This document shows, piece after piece, positions 16,738 through 24,117 of a DNA stretch of 64,000 nt. The DNA comes from Halobacterium sp. R2-5 (GTDB taxonomy: Archaea > Halobacteriota > Halobacteria > Halobacteriales > Halobacteriaceae). A model generated the notes under the pieces. That model was not told where the DNA came from and did no database searches. It saw only the letters and a list, made by a program, of their open reading frames with translations. The stretch's first letter is position 1. Every line of letters starts with the position of its first letter. Position numbers and translations under genes: made by a program. The stretch is from positions 205,982 through 269,981 of the forward strand of contig NZ_JAANTH010000003.1 of NCBI RefSeq assembly GCF_011734195.1, read 5' to 3'.

Positions 16738-17664
16738 TCATTGTGGTAGTGGCACCTCGTAGTCAGCCGCCAGCTCCTGGAATTCGTTCCACTCCGGGAG
16801 CCGGTCGTCGTCGACCTCGCCGTGCGTCTCGAGGTAGCGGAGCAAGGCGTCGATTTCGTCTTCGAGGCCATACTTCGCCGCCTGCTCTCGGAGGTCCGCC
16901 TCGTCGACGTCGACGTGGCTGAGCAGGAGGAGACAGTACGAGCGGTGGCGGCTGCCGTCGTCAATCAGCAGCGTGTGACAGCAGAGCTCCGCCGGCGAGA
17001 CTGCGTCGAGGTCTTCGGAGTAGACGTAGTAGCGGTGGCCGGTGAGCAGGAACTGGAGGTCGAAGGCCGCGAATCGAGCGAGGCCGGTTTCGTGGAACCC
17101 CTCTGCGTCGATCTCCTTCTCGGCCTGCGCGAGGAATTCGTCGTAGTCCTCCCAGAGAATCGTCCCCTTCGGGGCGACGGCTTCGAGGCGTTGACGATGC
17201 AGATGGTGTGCGAGTTCACGGGCGAATTCGTGGAGGCGGTCGAAATCAGCGTTGAACTCGTAGTGGCCGTCGTCCGTCCCGACGAGACCACGGTCACGAA
17301 ACCGCTTGAGGACGCGGTTGACCGTGTTGCGGTAGTTGTCGCTCCGGTCGGCGATCTCGGAGACGGTTCGCGGCTGGTCGAGGTAGTACAGCACCTCGAG
17401 TGCCTTGCCGGTCAGTAGCTCGGGGAAGGTGATATGGGAGTGCTGGCGGACAAGATCCTGGTAGCGTTCGACGGCACGAGCATCCGACGGGACGACCCGT
17501 TTTCGCCGCCCGTCGCGTTCCGTGTAGACGAGCCCCTTCTCGACGAGTTCGGCGACAGCACGAGAGAGGTAACTCTCGCTGTGGTTGAGCTTCGTCGCGA
17601 GCTCGGAGATCGTGTCGCCGCGGTCGACCGTGGCGAGGACCTCGAGTTCGATTCGCCGGAGCAC
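16738..17664 (-). CDS. Two-winged-helix transcriptional regulator (308 aa)
   Basis: The start is GTG 17662-17664 (MLRRIELEVLATVDRG). ATTTATATAC on this strand (17687-17696) is about 28 bp upstream, so the message is leaderless. The first winged helix (about 3-60) has ISELATKLNHSESYLSRAVAEL; the second (about 85-135) has RTVSEIADRSDNYRNTVNRVLKRF. The C-terminal 170 residues form an acidic effector-like domain with RYYVYSEDLDAV and a Cys pair (LCCH). Its promoter sits inside a long perfect dyad, indicating autoregulation. It is divergent from the small gene at 17803. AbiEi-type antitoxins also combine a winged helix with a larger C-terminal domain, but I see no AbiEii-like partner. Confidence 0.78.
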   Translation of the reverse strand: MLRRIELEVLATVDRGDTISELATKLNHSESYLSRAVAELVEKGLVYTERDGRRKRVVPSDARAVERYQDLVRQHSHITFPELLTGKALEVLYYLDQPRTVSEIADRSDNYRNTVNRVLKRFRDRGLVGTDDGHYEFNADFDRLHEFARELAHHLHRQRLEAVAPKGTILWEDYDEFLAQAEKEIDAEGFHETGLARFAAFDLQFLLTGHRYYVYSEDLDAVSPAELCCHTLLIDDGSRHRSYCLLLLSHVDVDEADLREQAAKYGLEDEIDALLRYLETHGEVDDDRLPEWNEFQELAADYEVPLPQ

Positions 17665-17666
17665 GG

Positions 17667-17716
17667 TGTAACATAGTACGAAACTTGTATATAAATAAGT
17701 TTCGAGTAGTGTTACA
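17667..17716. promoter_or_regulatory. 50-bp two-arm dyad around the regulator's TATA box
   Basis: TGTAACA (17667-17673), 5 bp, CGAAACTT (17679-17686), 10 bp, AAGTTTCG (17697-17704), 5 bp, TGTTACA (17710-17716). Both arm pairs are perfect inverted repeats about one centre (17691.5). The 10-bp middle is the TATA box of the regulator at 16738. A protein bound here would block TBP, so this is a strong autorepression operator candidate. Confidence 0.85.
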
Positions 17717-17747
17717 GCCAGCGGTCGCGAGAACTGCCTCCATCGTC

Positions 17748-17788
17748 TTAACCAACAAAACTATGAATTCGTGGGTTGTGTTGGTTAA
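17748..17788. promoter_or_regulatory. Inverted repeat with 10-bp arms before the small gene at 17803
   Basis: TTAACCAACA (17748-17757) and TGTTGGTTAA (17779-17788) are perfect inverted repeats 21 bp apart, ending 14 bp before ATG 17803. The arm sequence differs from the neighbouring dyad at 17667-17716, so a second factor, or a different binding mode of the same one, may act here. Confidence 0.75.
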
Positions 17789-17802
17789 CACGAGAGTAGC
17801 CG

Positions 17803-18126
17803 ATGTCCTACGAACCCCCGACCCCACCGGCGAACCTTCCGACGGAGATCGTCACCACGCTCAACGAGTCGGACCCGGAGCAGCTCCGAGACGTTGCAAC
17901 GTACGCTGAGGCACTCGCCGAGCACAAGGAACGAGAGGCCCGTCTCGAAGAGTCGGCAGATCAAGAAGAGGTCGAAGAGCGACCAGACGATCTCCCGGAC
18001 GACGTCCCTGCCAAAGCGACGATCACGATCAAGGAGATCAACGACAACCGCTACTACTACTGGCAGTGGCGAGAAGGAGAGAAGATACGCTCTCAGTACA
18101 AGGGCCCGGTCAACCCCGACGAGTAA
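17803..18126 (+). CDS. Hypothetical acidic protein (107 aa)
   Basis: The protein begins MSYEPPTPPANLPTEIVTTL. A long charged helix follows (about 30-65, rich in Glu), then a short beta-like C-terminal part: KATITIKEINDNRYYYWQWR ending EKIRSQYKGPVNPDE. The aromatic basic tail would suit nucleic-acid or protein contact. I recognise it only as a type of small haloarchaeal hypothetical protein. It is divergent from the winged-helix regulator at 16738 and bordered by an inverted repeat, so the two probably form one regulatory unit. It lies directly left of the replication origin. Confidence 0.7.
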   Translation: MSYEPPTPPANLPTEIVTTLNESDPEQLRDVATYAEALAEHKEREARLEESADQEEVEERPDDLPDDVPAKATITIKEINDNRYYYWQWREGEKIRSQYKGPVNPDE

Positions 18127-18146
18127 AACTCGATGAGGGAGGACAC

Positions 18147-18168
18147 CCACCCCACGTTTCCGTCGTAA
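18147..18168 (-). repeat. ORB-like element 1 (minus orientation)
   Basis: On the minus strand it contains ACGACGGAAACGTGGGGTG. This is identical over at least 19 bp to the plus-strand element at 18531-18551, so the two form a widely spaced inverted pair. Confidence 0.85.
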
Positions 18169-18210
18169 CTGGGTGTAAGTGGAGGTGGTGACGCTGATTC
18201 GGAAGGGACC

Positions 18211-18230
18211 ACCCCCCGCATTTCCGTCGT
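18211..18230 (-). repeat. ORB-like element 2 (minus orientation)
   Basis: The minus strand reads ACGACGGAAATGCGGGGGGT: the GACGGAAA core plus G-run of the other elements, with two changes between them. Confidence 0.78.
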
Positions 18231-18382
18231 TTCTCCACGACGGCGTAGGGAGAGGCTACGATAGTGCTATGCAGCTACTAATTCTGTTGACCTAGAACCA
18301 ATCTAGACATGAACTAACTTCTCGGACACATAGATTAAAGTAGTATGGCTGAGAAATGCTTATTAAGTGTACTTCGACCAGC

Positions 18383-18408
18383 GAGGGGGCGAAGTACTTC
18401 GCCCCCTC
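18383..18408. repeat. Perfect 26-bp palindrome inside the origin
   Basis: Arms GAGGGGGCGAAGT and ACTTCGCCCCCTC meet without a spacer. It lies between the A+T-rich stretch and the plus-oriented ORBs. It could extrude as a very stable hairpin, bind a dimeric protein, or terminate a transcript; no T-run follows, so a terminator is the least likely. Confidence 0.85.
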
Positions 18409-18530
18409 AGATGAAACGATCCTTTCCAGCTGCTTCTGTAGACGGCCAGTATTGGATGGATAAGCCGCTTTCGTCTTTGGTAACTCGTCGTGGATGTCTT
18501 CTTCGAGTCCCCTCCCCACCTGTTCGGTGA

Positions 18531-18705
18531 TTACGACGGAAACGTGGGGTGTGTGGGTTTGGGATTCGACATCGAGACGACGCTTCCGTCTACGGGTTTC
18601 CTATCTCACGTCGGAAACGCGGCTATATTGTAAGCAATCCAATTCCGCCGAATTACGGCATTTTCCGGCTGATATCGGACAAGGAACGTCGGAAACGTGG
18701 GGTGG
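18531..18705 (+). repeat. Three plus-oriented ORB-like elements before orc1/cdc6
   Basis: Elements at 18531-18551 (ACGACGGAAACGTGGGGTG core), 18608-18622 (ACGTCGGAAACGCGG) and 18686-18705 (ACGTCGGAAACGTGGGGTGG). The last lies just upstream of the orc1/cdc6 TATA box (about 18718-18726), so Orc1 binding could also repress its own gene. Confidence 0.83.
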
Positions 18706-18756
18706 CGTTCTCCACTAGATTTATACTCCCCCCCCGCTCACACCGTGTGATATTCA

Positions 18757-19989
18757 ATGACGCCCGACTCTTCACCCAGTTCTGTCGACGATCCACTCTT
18801 TGAATCCGGGCATCGCATCTTCGCGAACAAGGATCTCCTGAAAATCGGCCACGTGCCGGAGGCTGACCGGATCGTCGGTCGCGACGAGGAAATCTCAAAG
18901 CTCGCGAAACGTCTCAACGGTGCTGTCCACGGGTACTCCCCGGAAAACGTGATGATCTACGGGAAAACTGGGACCGGCAAATCTCTCGTTTCAAAACACG
19001 TCTGTCAACGAGCTCAAAATGCCGCTCAGGATGGCGTCGAGATTGGAACAGCATATATCGACTGTGCTGAAGACAATACCGAGACCCAAGCAATCTCCTC
19101 ACTTGCCGCGAAGCTGAACGATGAATCTTCGACTGGAATCTCCGTCCCTCATACCGGCCTCAGTACGTCGAAATACTACAAACTCCTCTGGAAGACGCTC
19201 GACGCTCAATTCGATTCTGTGATCATCATCCTCGACGAGATCGATCTGATGAACGACGACAGCGTGCTGATGAAGCTCTCGCGCGCTGAGGAGGCGGGGA
19301 AAATCGACTGTAACGTCGGCGTCATCGCGATCAGCAACAAGATCCAGTACGTCGACAACGTGAACGAGCGCGTGAAAAGCAGCTTCCAGCACAAGGAGCT
19401 GTTCTTCAAGCCATACGACGCCAACCAGCTCCGGGAGATCATGTTCAACCGTGAGGACGCCTTCCAGGACGGCGTCCTTTCCGAGGACGTGATTCCGCTC
19501 TCGGCGGCCTTCGCCGCGCAAGAACACGGCGATGCTCGGAAGGCGATCGACATTCTTCGCCACGCCGGCGAGGTCGCCTACGAGGCCGAGGCAGAGCAGG
19601 TGACGGAGGAACACGTCCGCCAGGCACAGCAGCACGCCGAAAAGGACCGGTTCAGAGAACTCGTGAACGGCGCACCCACGCAGGCGAAGGCGGCGTTGCT
19701 GGCGCTCACGGATCTGAGTGTCAACAGCAATGACGATGCGTTCCTCACGAGTCAGGTGTACGACCAGTACGAACGCATCTGCAACCATCTCGATATGGAT
19801 ATCCTCTCCGTCCGTCGATTCCGCGACATCCTGAAAGAGCAAGCCTTCCTCGGGGTTGTCGAAATCGAGAAGATCAACAAGGGGAGTGCGGGCGGCATCC
19901 ACCTCCAGAACCGACTCATCGAAGATCCCCAGGTCGTCCGCGAAACGATCCTCGAGGACAGCCGGATGCAGGACTGGACTCGCGAGTAG
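18757..19989 (+). CDS. orc1/cdc6: Orc1/Cdc6 replication initiator
   Basis: This 410-residue AAA+ protein has Walker A GKTGTGKS (69-76), Walker B IIILDEID (about 156-163), a sensor-1 region near GVIAISNK and sensor-2-type DARKAIDILRHAGE (about 265). A C-terminal winged helix runs from about 310 (FLTSQVYDQYERICNHLDMD). It binds the ORB repeats around it and loads the replicative helicase. The ATG lies about 35 bp after a TATA element (ATTTATACT, 18718-18726). It appears complete. Its position among nine ORB-like elements strongly suggests that it serves this origin; the replicon may be a megaplasmid, since orc1/cdc6 copies are common on haloarchaeal plasmids. Confidence 0.97.
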   Translation: MTPDSSPSSVDDPLFESGHRIFANKDLLKIGHVPEADRIVGRDEEISKLAKRLNGAVHGYSPENVMIYGKTGTGKSLVSKHVCQRAQNAAQDGVEIGTAYIDCAEDNTETQAISSLAAKLNDESSTGISVPHTGLSTSKYYKLLWKTLDAQFDSVIIILDEIDLMNDDSVLMKLSRAEEAGKIDCNVGVIAISNKIQYVDNVNERVKSSFQHKELFFKPYDANQLREIMFNREDAFQDGVLSEDVIPLSAAFAAQEHGDARKAIDILRHAGEVAYEAEAEQVTEEHVRQAQQHAEKDRFRELVNGAPTQAKAALLALTDLSVNSNDDAFLTSQVYDQYERICNHLDMDILSVRRFRDILKEQAFLGVVEIEKINKGSAGGIHLQNRLIEDPQVVRETILEDSRMQDWTRE

Positions 19990-20016
19990 TGACCTCCTAC
20001 TACTGAGTGGGTGCGG

Positions 20017-20123
20017 ACGACGGAAATCCGGGGTGGGGCGTGAGGAAACGACGGAAACGAGGGGGCCGAAAATTACGTCGGAAACGTGGGGTTGGATCGA
20101 AACGACGGAAACCAGGGGTGGGG
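20017..20123 (+). repeat. Array of four direct ORB-like elements after orc1/cdc6
   Basis: Four elements at 20017-20040, 20048-20066, 20073-20095 and 20101-20123 repeat about every 26-31 bp in the same orientation. Each has GACGGAAA or GTCGGAAA followed after 1-4 bases by a G-run. They start 27 bp after the gene's stop and end 5 bp before the polB remnant. Confidence 0.85.
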
Positions 20124-20127
20124 TCCA

Positions 20128-21184
20128 CTACGACAGTTCGTTGGTAGCCCCGTACGAGCTCAAAACGGCGTCCCTCTCACCGAAGAGCTCTCGGCGAATG
20201 TTGGACTGGTCCCACCCGAGCGGTGAAAGCACGCTCTCGACCGCTCTAACCAGCTGCGTCTCGTAGTACGAGGCGTCGTAGGTTCGATCCCCTCGTGGGC
20301 GAGGGCGACCCGGTCTCGCGAGGATTTCTCATCGTCGACGACCACGTACTCGATATCCTGACCCGGATGGACTGCCAGTTCCTGCTCGCGGGCTCGCTTC
20401 AAGGCGGCCACGTTCTGGGTATTCTGTGAGTAGCCTTCCAGCGGCTTGGAGACACGGTTCCGCTCGACGAGCCGCTCTACTGCTATGTTGCCCGCCTACA
20501 GTTCGTCGATTGCTCGTTCGAGACGCCCGAGCACCGCGTCCGGTGACCGCGTGGGATCGAGCCGGTCGAGACAGTCCCGCTGGACGTCCTCGATGAACGG
20601 CGGGGTCGAGCGCTGCCGGGCTTCGATGCCTCTGATCTTGAAGTCGTCGTCGCCGGCGACCTTCCCGAAGTACTTCGTCAGCGCGCCGGCGTCGCTCTCG
20701 CGCTGCGGGACGAACGCCACCCAGTCGTAGTGGGCCCCGTGTTCAAGCCGAATCTCGACGCAGTCGGTGATCTCCGTCGTGAGCGTCTCGAGATCCTCGC
20801 GGATCTCGTCGTCGACGTCGGGGTCCGGGGTCACCCAGATAGAGTCAACGATGCCGTGGACGACCCGCCAGCCGCCGGCTTCCAGCCGCTGTTTCACCGT
20901 CAACAGAATCTCGCGAACGAACGCGTTAATCGCCTCGTGGCACTCGATGCGGCCGAACTTCGCGTTGCTGAACCCCTGATACCCGAAGCAGGTGACGAGA
21001 ATCCACTTCAGCGCTCCCGACCGCCCCTCGAGTTCAGCCAGGCGGTCCTCGTCGGGGTCGTCCCGTTCCTTCTCGCGACGGATGGCCGCCTTGATCTCGT
21101 CGCGAGCGTCGATAATCGGCTGTAGCACGTCGACGAGGTAGCCCCGGTCGTCGCAGATCGAGTACCCGAGGCCGGGGATCTGAC
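20128..21184 (-). pseudogene. Family-B DNA polymerase, C-terminal remnant
   Basis: The frame reads from GQIPGLGYSICDDRGYLVDVL (about 21184) through the region-III-like GALKWILVTCFGYQGFSNAKFG and the region-I-like HGIVDSIWVTP. A TAG stop interrupts it at 20496-20498 (DEL, stop, AGNIAVERLVERN). It resumes with PLEGYSQNTQNVAALKRA, shifts frame near 20280, and ends with YDASYYETQLVRAVESVLSP to a stop at 20128. Exonuclease and palm region II are missing. Intact haloarchaeal PolB proteins have about 800-1300 residues. The gene is dead by truncation, stop and frameshift. PolB paralogues on plasmids probably help plasmid replication, so this is a scar of an earlier arrangement of this origin. Confidence 0.88.
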
Positions 21185-21519
21185 CGGGATCAGTATCGGG
21201 ACCGCAAAACTCCTGCAACAGTTTTCCACCAAGGACGTCTCCGCCGTTCGCCACGGCCTCGTCTCGGTGTCGACCCTCATCCAGTATCTCGACCCGGATA
21301 CGGTGTTCAAGTTCCTCCACATCTACACCGCGCGTATTGCTGACACCGGTGGGATCGGTATCTTCACTGTCGACAATGCGGCGCACGACCCGCAGACGCT
21401 CAGCACCATCACGAGCGAGTTCGAGGGGGGTAATCGAACTCCGCGAAACTGACGACGGCGAACGGCAACTCCGCGTCAAAGGGTTCCCCGCTGCATCCCG
21501 TACGTGGCATCCGTTCTGA
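21180..21519 (+). pseudogene. RecA/KaiC-like haloarchaeal family (DUF7504-like), C-terminal remnant
   Basis: The plus strand reads LTGISIGTAKLLQQFSTKDV, then VSTLIQYLDPDTVFKFLHIY, FTVDNAAHDPQTLSTITSEF and, after a frame change, VIELRETDDGERQLRVKGFP to a stop at 21519. The break is in a run of six G at about 21424-21429, where one extra G restores nothing but its removal would. These segments resemble the C-terminal half of haloarchaeal KaiC-like proteins (DUF7504). Its left edge coincides with the edge of the polB remnant on the other strand (about 21180), so the two were joined by a deletion or recombination. Confidence 0.72.
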
Positions 21520-21726
21520 CCAGCCGCCAAACGCCTGATACAAACGTCAGTGACTGCCGGATAGTAATCACGACCAGATTGAAGTACCCCGCCGCCGTCG
21601 GTGAAGCACAAATGCTGCAATCGGCTCAGAAAGACGCTTCCCCCAGGGTAGAGCCACTGCGAGCGGCTGATCCACCGCGAGTGTCGGGTCGGTTGCGAGT
21701 TCCGCTCTGTCGCCGGAAGCCTTATC

Positions 21727-21746
21727 ACGAATTATCGATAATTCGT
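21727..21746. promoter_or_regulatory. 20-bp perfect palindrome, probable operator of the HTH-PIN operon
   Basis: ACGAATTATCGATAATTCGT is fully symmetric and ends 7 bp before ATG 21754. It covers the expected transcription start and part of the TATA region (CTTATCAC at 21721-21728). The winged-helix protein encoded next is the natural binding candidate, as in self-regulated toxin-antitoxin operons. Confidence 0.82.
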
Positions 21747-21753
21747 AATCGAG

Positions 21754-22290
21754 ATGGCGCAATCACCTCCCCGGTCAGGCCGACCACCAATTCAGCAGCT
21801 CCAGACGGTGGCCGACCTTCTCGACACGCCGGCACTCGCTCGGCTATACGCCCATATCTTACAACACGGTCCGGTCACCGTGTCCGAACTTGTCGACGAG
21901 CTCGACATCCCCCAGGGGACCGCCTACGACTATGTGCAGAACCTCGAAACGGCTGGCTTAGTGGGGAAGACCCGTGATCAACGCCCGTACAAATACGACG
22001 CCGAGTCGATTGCACTCACCCTCTCGACGGACGGCGAAACCCAAACGATCACGCCAGCACTCATCGCTGCCGTTGCCCGCCGCGACGAGGACGAGGACAT
22101 CGACATCTACATCGAGCGTCACGGTCTTGACGGCCTCGCCGTCGCGCTTGAGTACGCCTACGAGTACGTCGATGGCACGGTCAACCATCGGATTGCGGCC
22201 CGGGAACTCGACCTCTCACCGCTTGAAGCCGAGATCATTCTCCAGGCACTGGAACCGGTTGCCACCGAGTACGCCGACGCGGTTGCATGA
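21754..22290 (+). CDS. Winged-helix regulator, probable antitoxin (178 aa)
   Basis: An N-terminal winged helix (about 18-75) reads LLDTPALARLYAHILQHGPV then VSELVDELDIPQGTAYDYVQ and a wing at TRDQRPYKYDAES. The C-terminal half is acidic and helical (IYIERHGLDGLAVALEYAYE). Proteins of this type precede PIN-domain genes in haloarchaeal plasmids and act as antitoxin and autorepressor. Its stop overlaps the PIN start by 4 bp (ATGA at 22287-22290), giving coupled translation. The 20-bp palindrome upstream is the likely operator. Confidence 0.82.
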   Translation: MAQSPPRSGRPPIQQLQTVADLLDTPALARLYAHILQHGPVTVSELVDELDIPQGTAYDYVQNLETAGLVGKTRDQRPYKYDAESIALTLSTDGETQTITPALIAAVARRDEDEDIDIYIERHGLDGLAVALEYAYEYVDGTVNHRIAARELDLSPLEAEIILQALEPVATEYADAVA

Positions 22291-22814
22291 CGACGGTCTA
22301 TATCGCCGATACCGGCGTCTTCGTCCGGTGTGGTGGCCCGGACAAGGACAAATTTCAACGGCTCCGTCGGGCACTCCGACAGGCAGGTGTCTCGTTGTAT
22401 GTCCCCCAGCGCGTCTACGAAGAGCTCGGGGGCGATCCGGCAGCGGAAGAGTATCCCTCCGGGAACATTCCCTATCCAGATGGCTTCGAGGAGGGGTGGA
22501 TCATCGTCGCCGACGACCTCGACTACGCCAATCCGCTCGTCTCGACGGTGATGGACGAAGCACGAAGGTTCATCGCCAACGAGACCGACCGCGACGAAGA
22601 TATCACCGAGAAAGCGGACACGGCACTCGTGGGGCTTGCTGCTCAGGTACTCGATACTGGAGAGGTAGACCACGTTGTTCTCCTCACGACCGACAAACCG
22701 GCGGGACGGGCGGCCGAGACGCTCCTGCCGCAACACGGCTTCAGCGACCGGATCGAATTCCGGTACGTCAGTGTCGAGTATCTCGAGACGATCACAGCCG
22801 ACAAATTTCGATAA
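22287..22814 (+). CDS. PIN-domain ribonuclease, probable toxin (175 aa)
   Basis: The acidic PIN residues are visible in order: Asp8 (YIADTGVFV), Glu45/Glu46 (QRVYEELGG), Asp111 (EKADTALVGLAAQVL) and Asp136 (LLTTDKPAGRAAETL). These form the Mg-binding site of PIN nucleases, which cleave RNA in toxin-antitoxin systems. The gene overlaps the winged-helix gene by 4 bp and is followed after 22 bp by a tyrosine recombinase in the same direction. The most likely role is plasmid stabilisation, as the toxin partner of 21754-22290; a housekeeping RNase role cannot be excluded. Confidence 0.85.
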   Translation: MTTVYIADTGVFVRCGGPDKDKFQRLRRALRQAGVSLYVPQRVYEELGGDPAAEEYPSGNIPYPDGFEEGWIIVADDLDYANPLVSTVMDEARRFIANETDRDEDITEKADTALVGLAAQVLDTGEVDHVVLLTTDKPAGRAAETLLPQHGFSDRIEFRYVSVEYLETITADKFR

Positions 22815-22836
22815 CGCAGCGCCGAGGTGAGGCCCG

Positions 22837-24081
22837 ATGAGCGACGATCGGTCTTCTTCCCGTTCCAAAAGCTCTCTCAACGACAGCTTCGAGCGCTACC
22901 TCCAAGACAAGGGGAAAGGCCGTGGGGGCGATGGGGGGAACTACCGACGTAACGCTGCACGCGAGCTCGAGCGGTTCGCCGAGTGGGCCGCGGGCGACCG
23001 CGGCGACGATGACTGGACCGGGATCGTCCCCGACGACGTCGACCGGAAACCGACCTTCGACGATCTCGACGAACGCGTCTTCCGGGAGTACGCTCGGCAT
23101 CTCGGTGGAGATCGGGGACTCAAGCAGAACACGGTACAAACCTATTATCGCTATATCTCTGCGTGGTGTGGCTGGTGTGTCAACGAGGGCTATCTCGACG
23201 CGCATTATGCGCAGCGGGCGAGTGCGATGGCGCCGTTGCCGGAGGACGACGGCCGAAAGCCCGGTGACCAGCAGGCCTGGACGTCCGAACAGCGCCACGC
23301 TCTCACCCGCTACGTCGACGAACGGGCCCGCGACGCCGTCGAAGCGTACACGACACTCCCGGAGGATACCAAGCCCCTCGACAAGCAGCGAGCACGCTAC
23401 GCGGCGCTGAAGGCGGCTCGTGACCGGGCGCTGGTGTTCATTCTCGCGTACACCGCTGTCCGCGTCGGGGAACTTCTCCGGGATCCGAACGATCCGCGTC
23501 GACGTGGCGTCCGCTGGGAGGACCTCTCGCTCGACGAGGGGAGTATGGACGTCTACCGGAAGAAACAGCAGTGGGATGCCGCGAGTCTCCCTGACCCGGT
23601 GATCTCGCCGCTACGGAGCTACCGCCAGTTGATGGACCCACCGACGGAGCGCTGGCCGGTGTTTCCCACGTTCGACCAGCGGACGCTCGCAGGGCTCGTC
23701 CAGGATGGGCTCGCCGACCGAGGGGAACATACGGAGGCAATCGCCGAACGCCGTGAGGAGTACGCTCGCGACCTCCTCCTGGCGCTCGATGAGGATATTC
23801 GGCCGCCCTCGATTACGACGGACGGCGCACGCTCGATTCTCCAGCGACTCTCAGAGGCCGCAGAGATAGACATCGACCATCCGAAACACGATTACCTTGC
23901 TCCACACGGCGGCCGGCGTGGAATGGGTGAAGTTCTCGTTCGAGCATTCGGATACACGGTTGCCGCCCGGTATCTCGACAATTCAGAGGAGATGGTGAGA
24001 GAGCGGTATTCACATATCGAGGCCGGAGAACTCGGTGATGTCGCTACTGAGGCGCTCGAGGAGATCGATAGTATACCGTAG
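22837..24081 (+). CDS. Tyrosine recombinase / integrase, XerC/D-like (414 aa)
   Basis: A SAM-like core-binding domain spans about 14-130 (FREYARHLGGDRGLKQNTVQ). The catalytic domain has Arg209 (TAVRVGELL), Lys242/243 in the beta-hairpin, His357-x-x-Arg360 (PHGGRRGMGEVL) and the nucleophile Tyr391 (VRERYSHIEAG). All expected residues are present, so it should be active. It ends the HTH-PIN-recombinase operon. Close to the origin, it could resolve replicon dimers or mediate integration; no attachment site is obvious nearby. The final helix (about 395-414) is acidic. Confidence 0.92.
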   Translation: MSDDRSSSRSKSSLNDSFERYLQDKGKGRGGDGGNYRRNAARELERFAEWAAGDRGDDDWTGIVPDDVDRKPTFDDLDERVFREYARHLGGDRGLKQNTVQTYYRYISAWCGWCVNEGYLDAHYAQRASAMAPLPEDDGRKPGDQQAWTSEQRHALTRYVDERARDAVEAYTTLPEDTKPLDKQRARYAALKAARDRALVFILAYTAVRVGELLRDPNDPRRRGVRWEDLSLDEGSMDVYRKKQQWDAASLPDPVISPLRSYRQLMDPPTERWPVFPTFDQRTLAGLVQDGLADRGEHTEAIAERREEYARDLLLALDEDIRPPSITTDGARSILQRLSEAAEIDIDHPKHDYLAPHGGRRGMGEVLVRAFGYTVAARYLDNSEEMVRERYSHIEAGELGDVATEALEEIDSIP

Positions 24082-24117
24082 TAACATATTTCGAGTGTGA
24101 GGGGTAGACCGTCGCGT

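Larger units (their letters stand above)
18127..18756. other. Replication origin region
   Basis: A 630-bp gene-free interval directly upstream of orc1/cdc6. Two ORB-like repeats on the minus strand (18147-18168, 18211-18230) face three on the plus strand (18531-18551, 18608-18622, 18686-18705). Between them are an A+T-rich stretch (about 18255-18370), a plausible unwinding element, and a perfect 26-bp palindrome. Inverted ORBs flanking an A+T-rich stretch beside orc1/cdc6 is the classical haloarchaeal origin layout. Four further direct ORBs lie just after the gene. Confidence 0.88.

Noticed and set aside
20262..20310. GGTTCGATCCC resembling a tRNA end or attachment site
   Set aside because: It lies inside the polB remnant and is explained by its codons (GIEPTYDAS); no tRNA folds here.
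21190..21728. N-terminal part of the 410-codon minus frame that includes polB
   Set aside because: It has no polymerase similarity and lies opposite the better supported KaiC-like remnant, so it is only read-through of an open frame.
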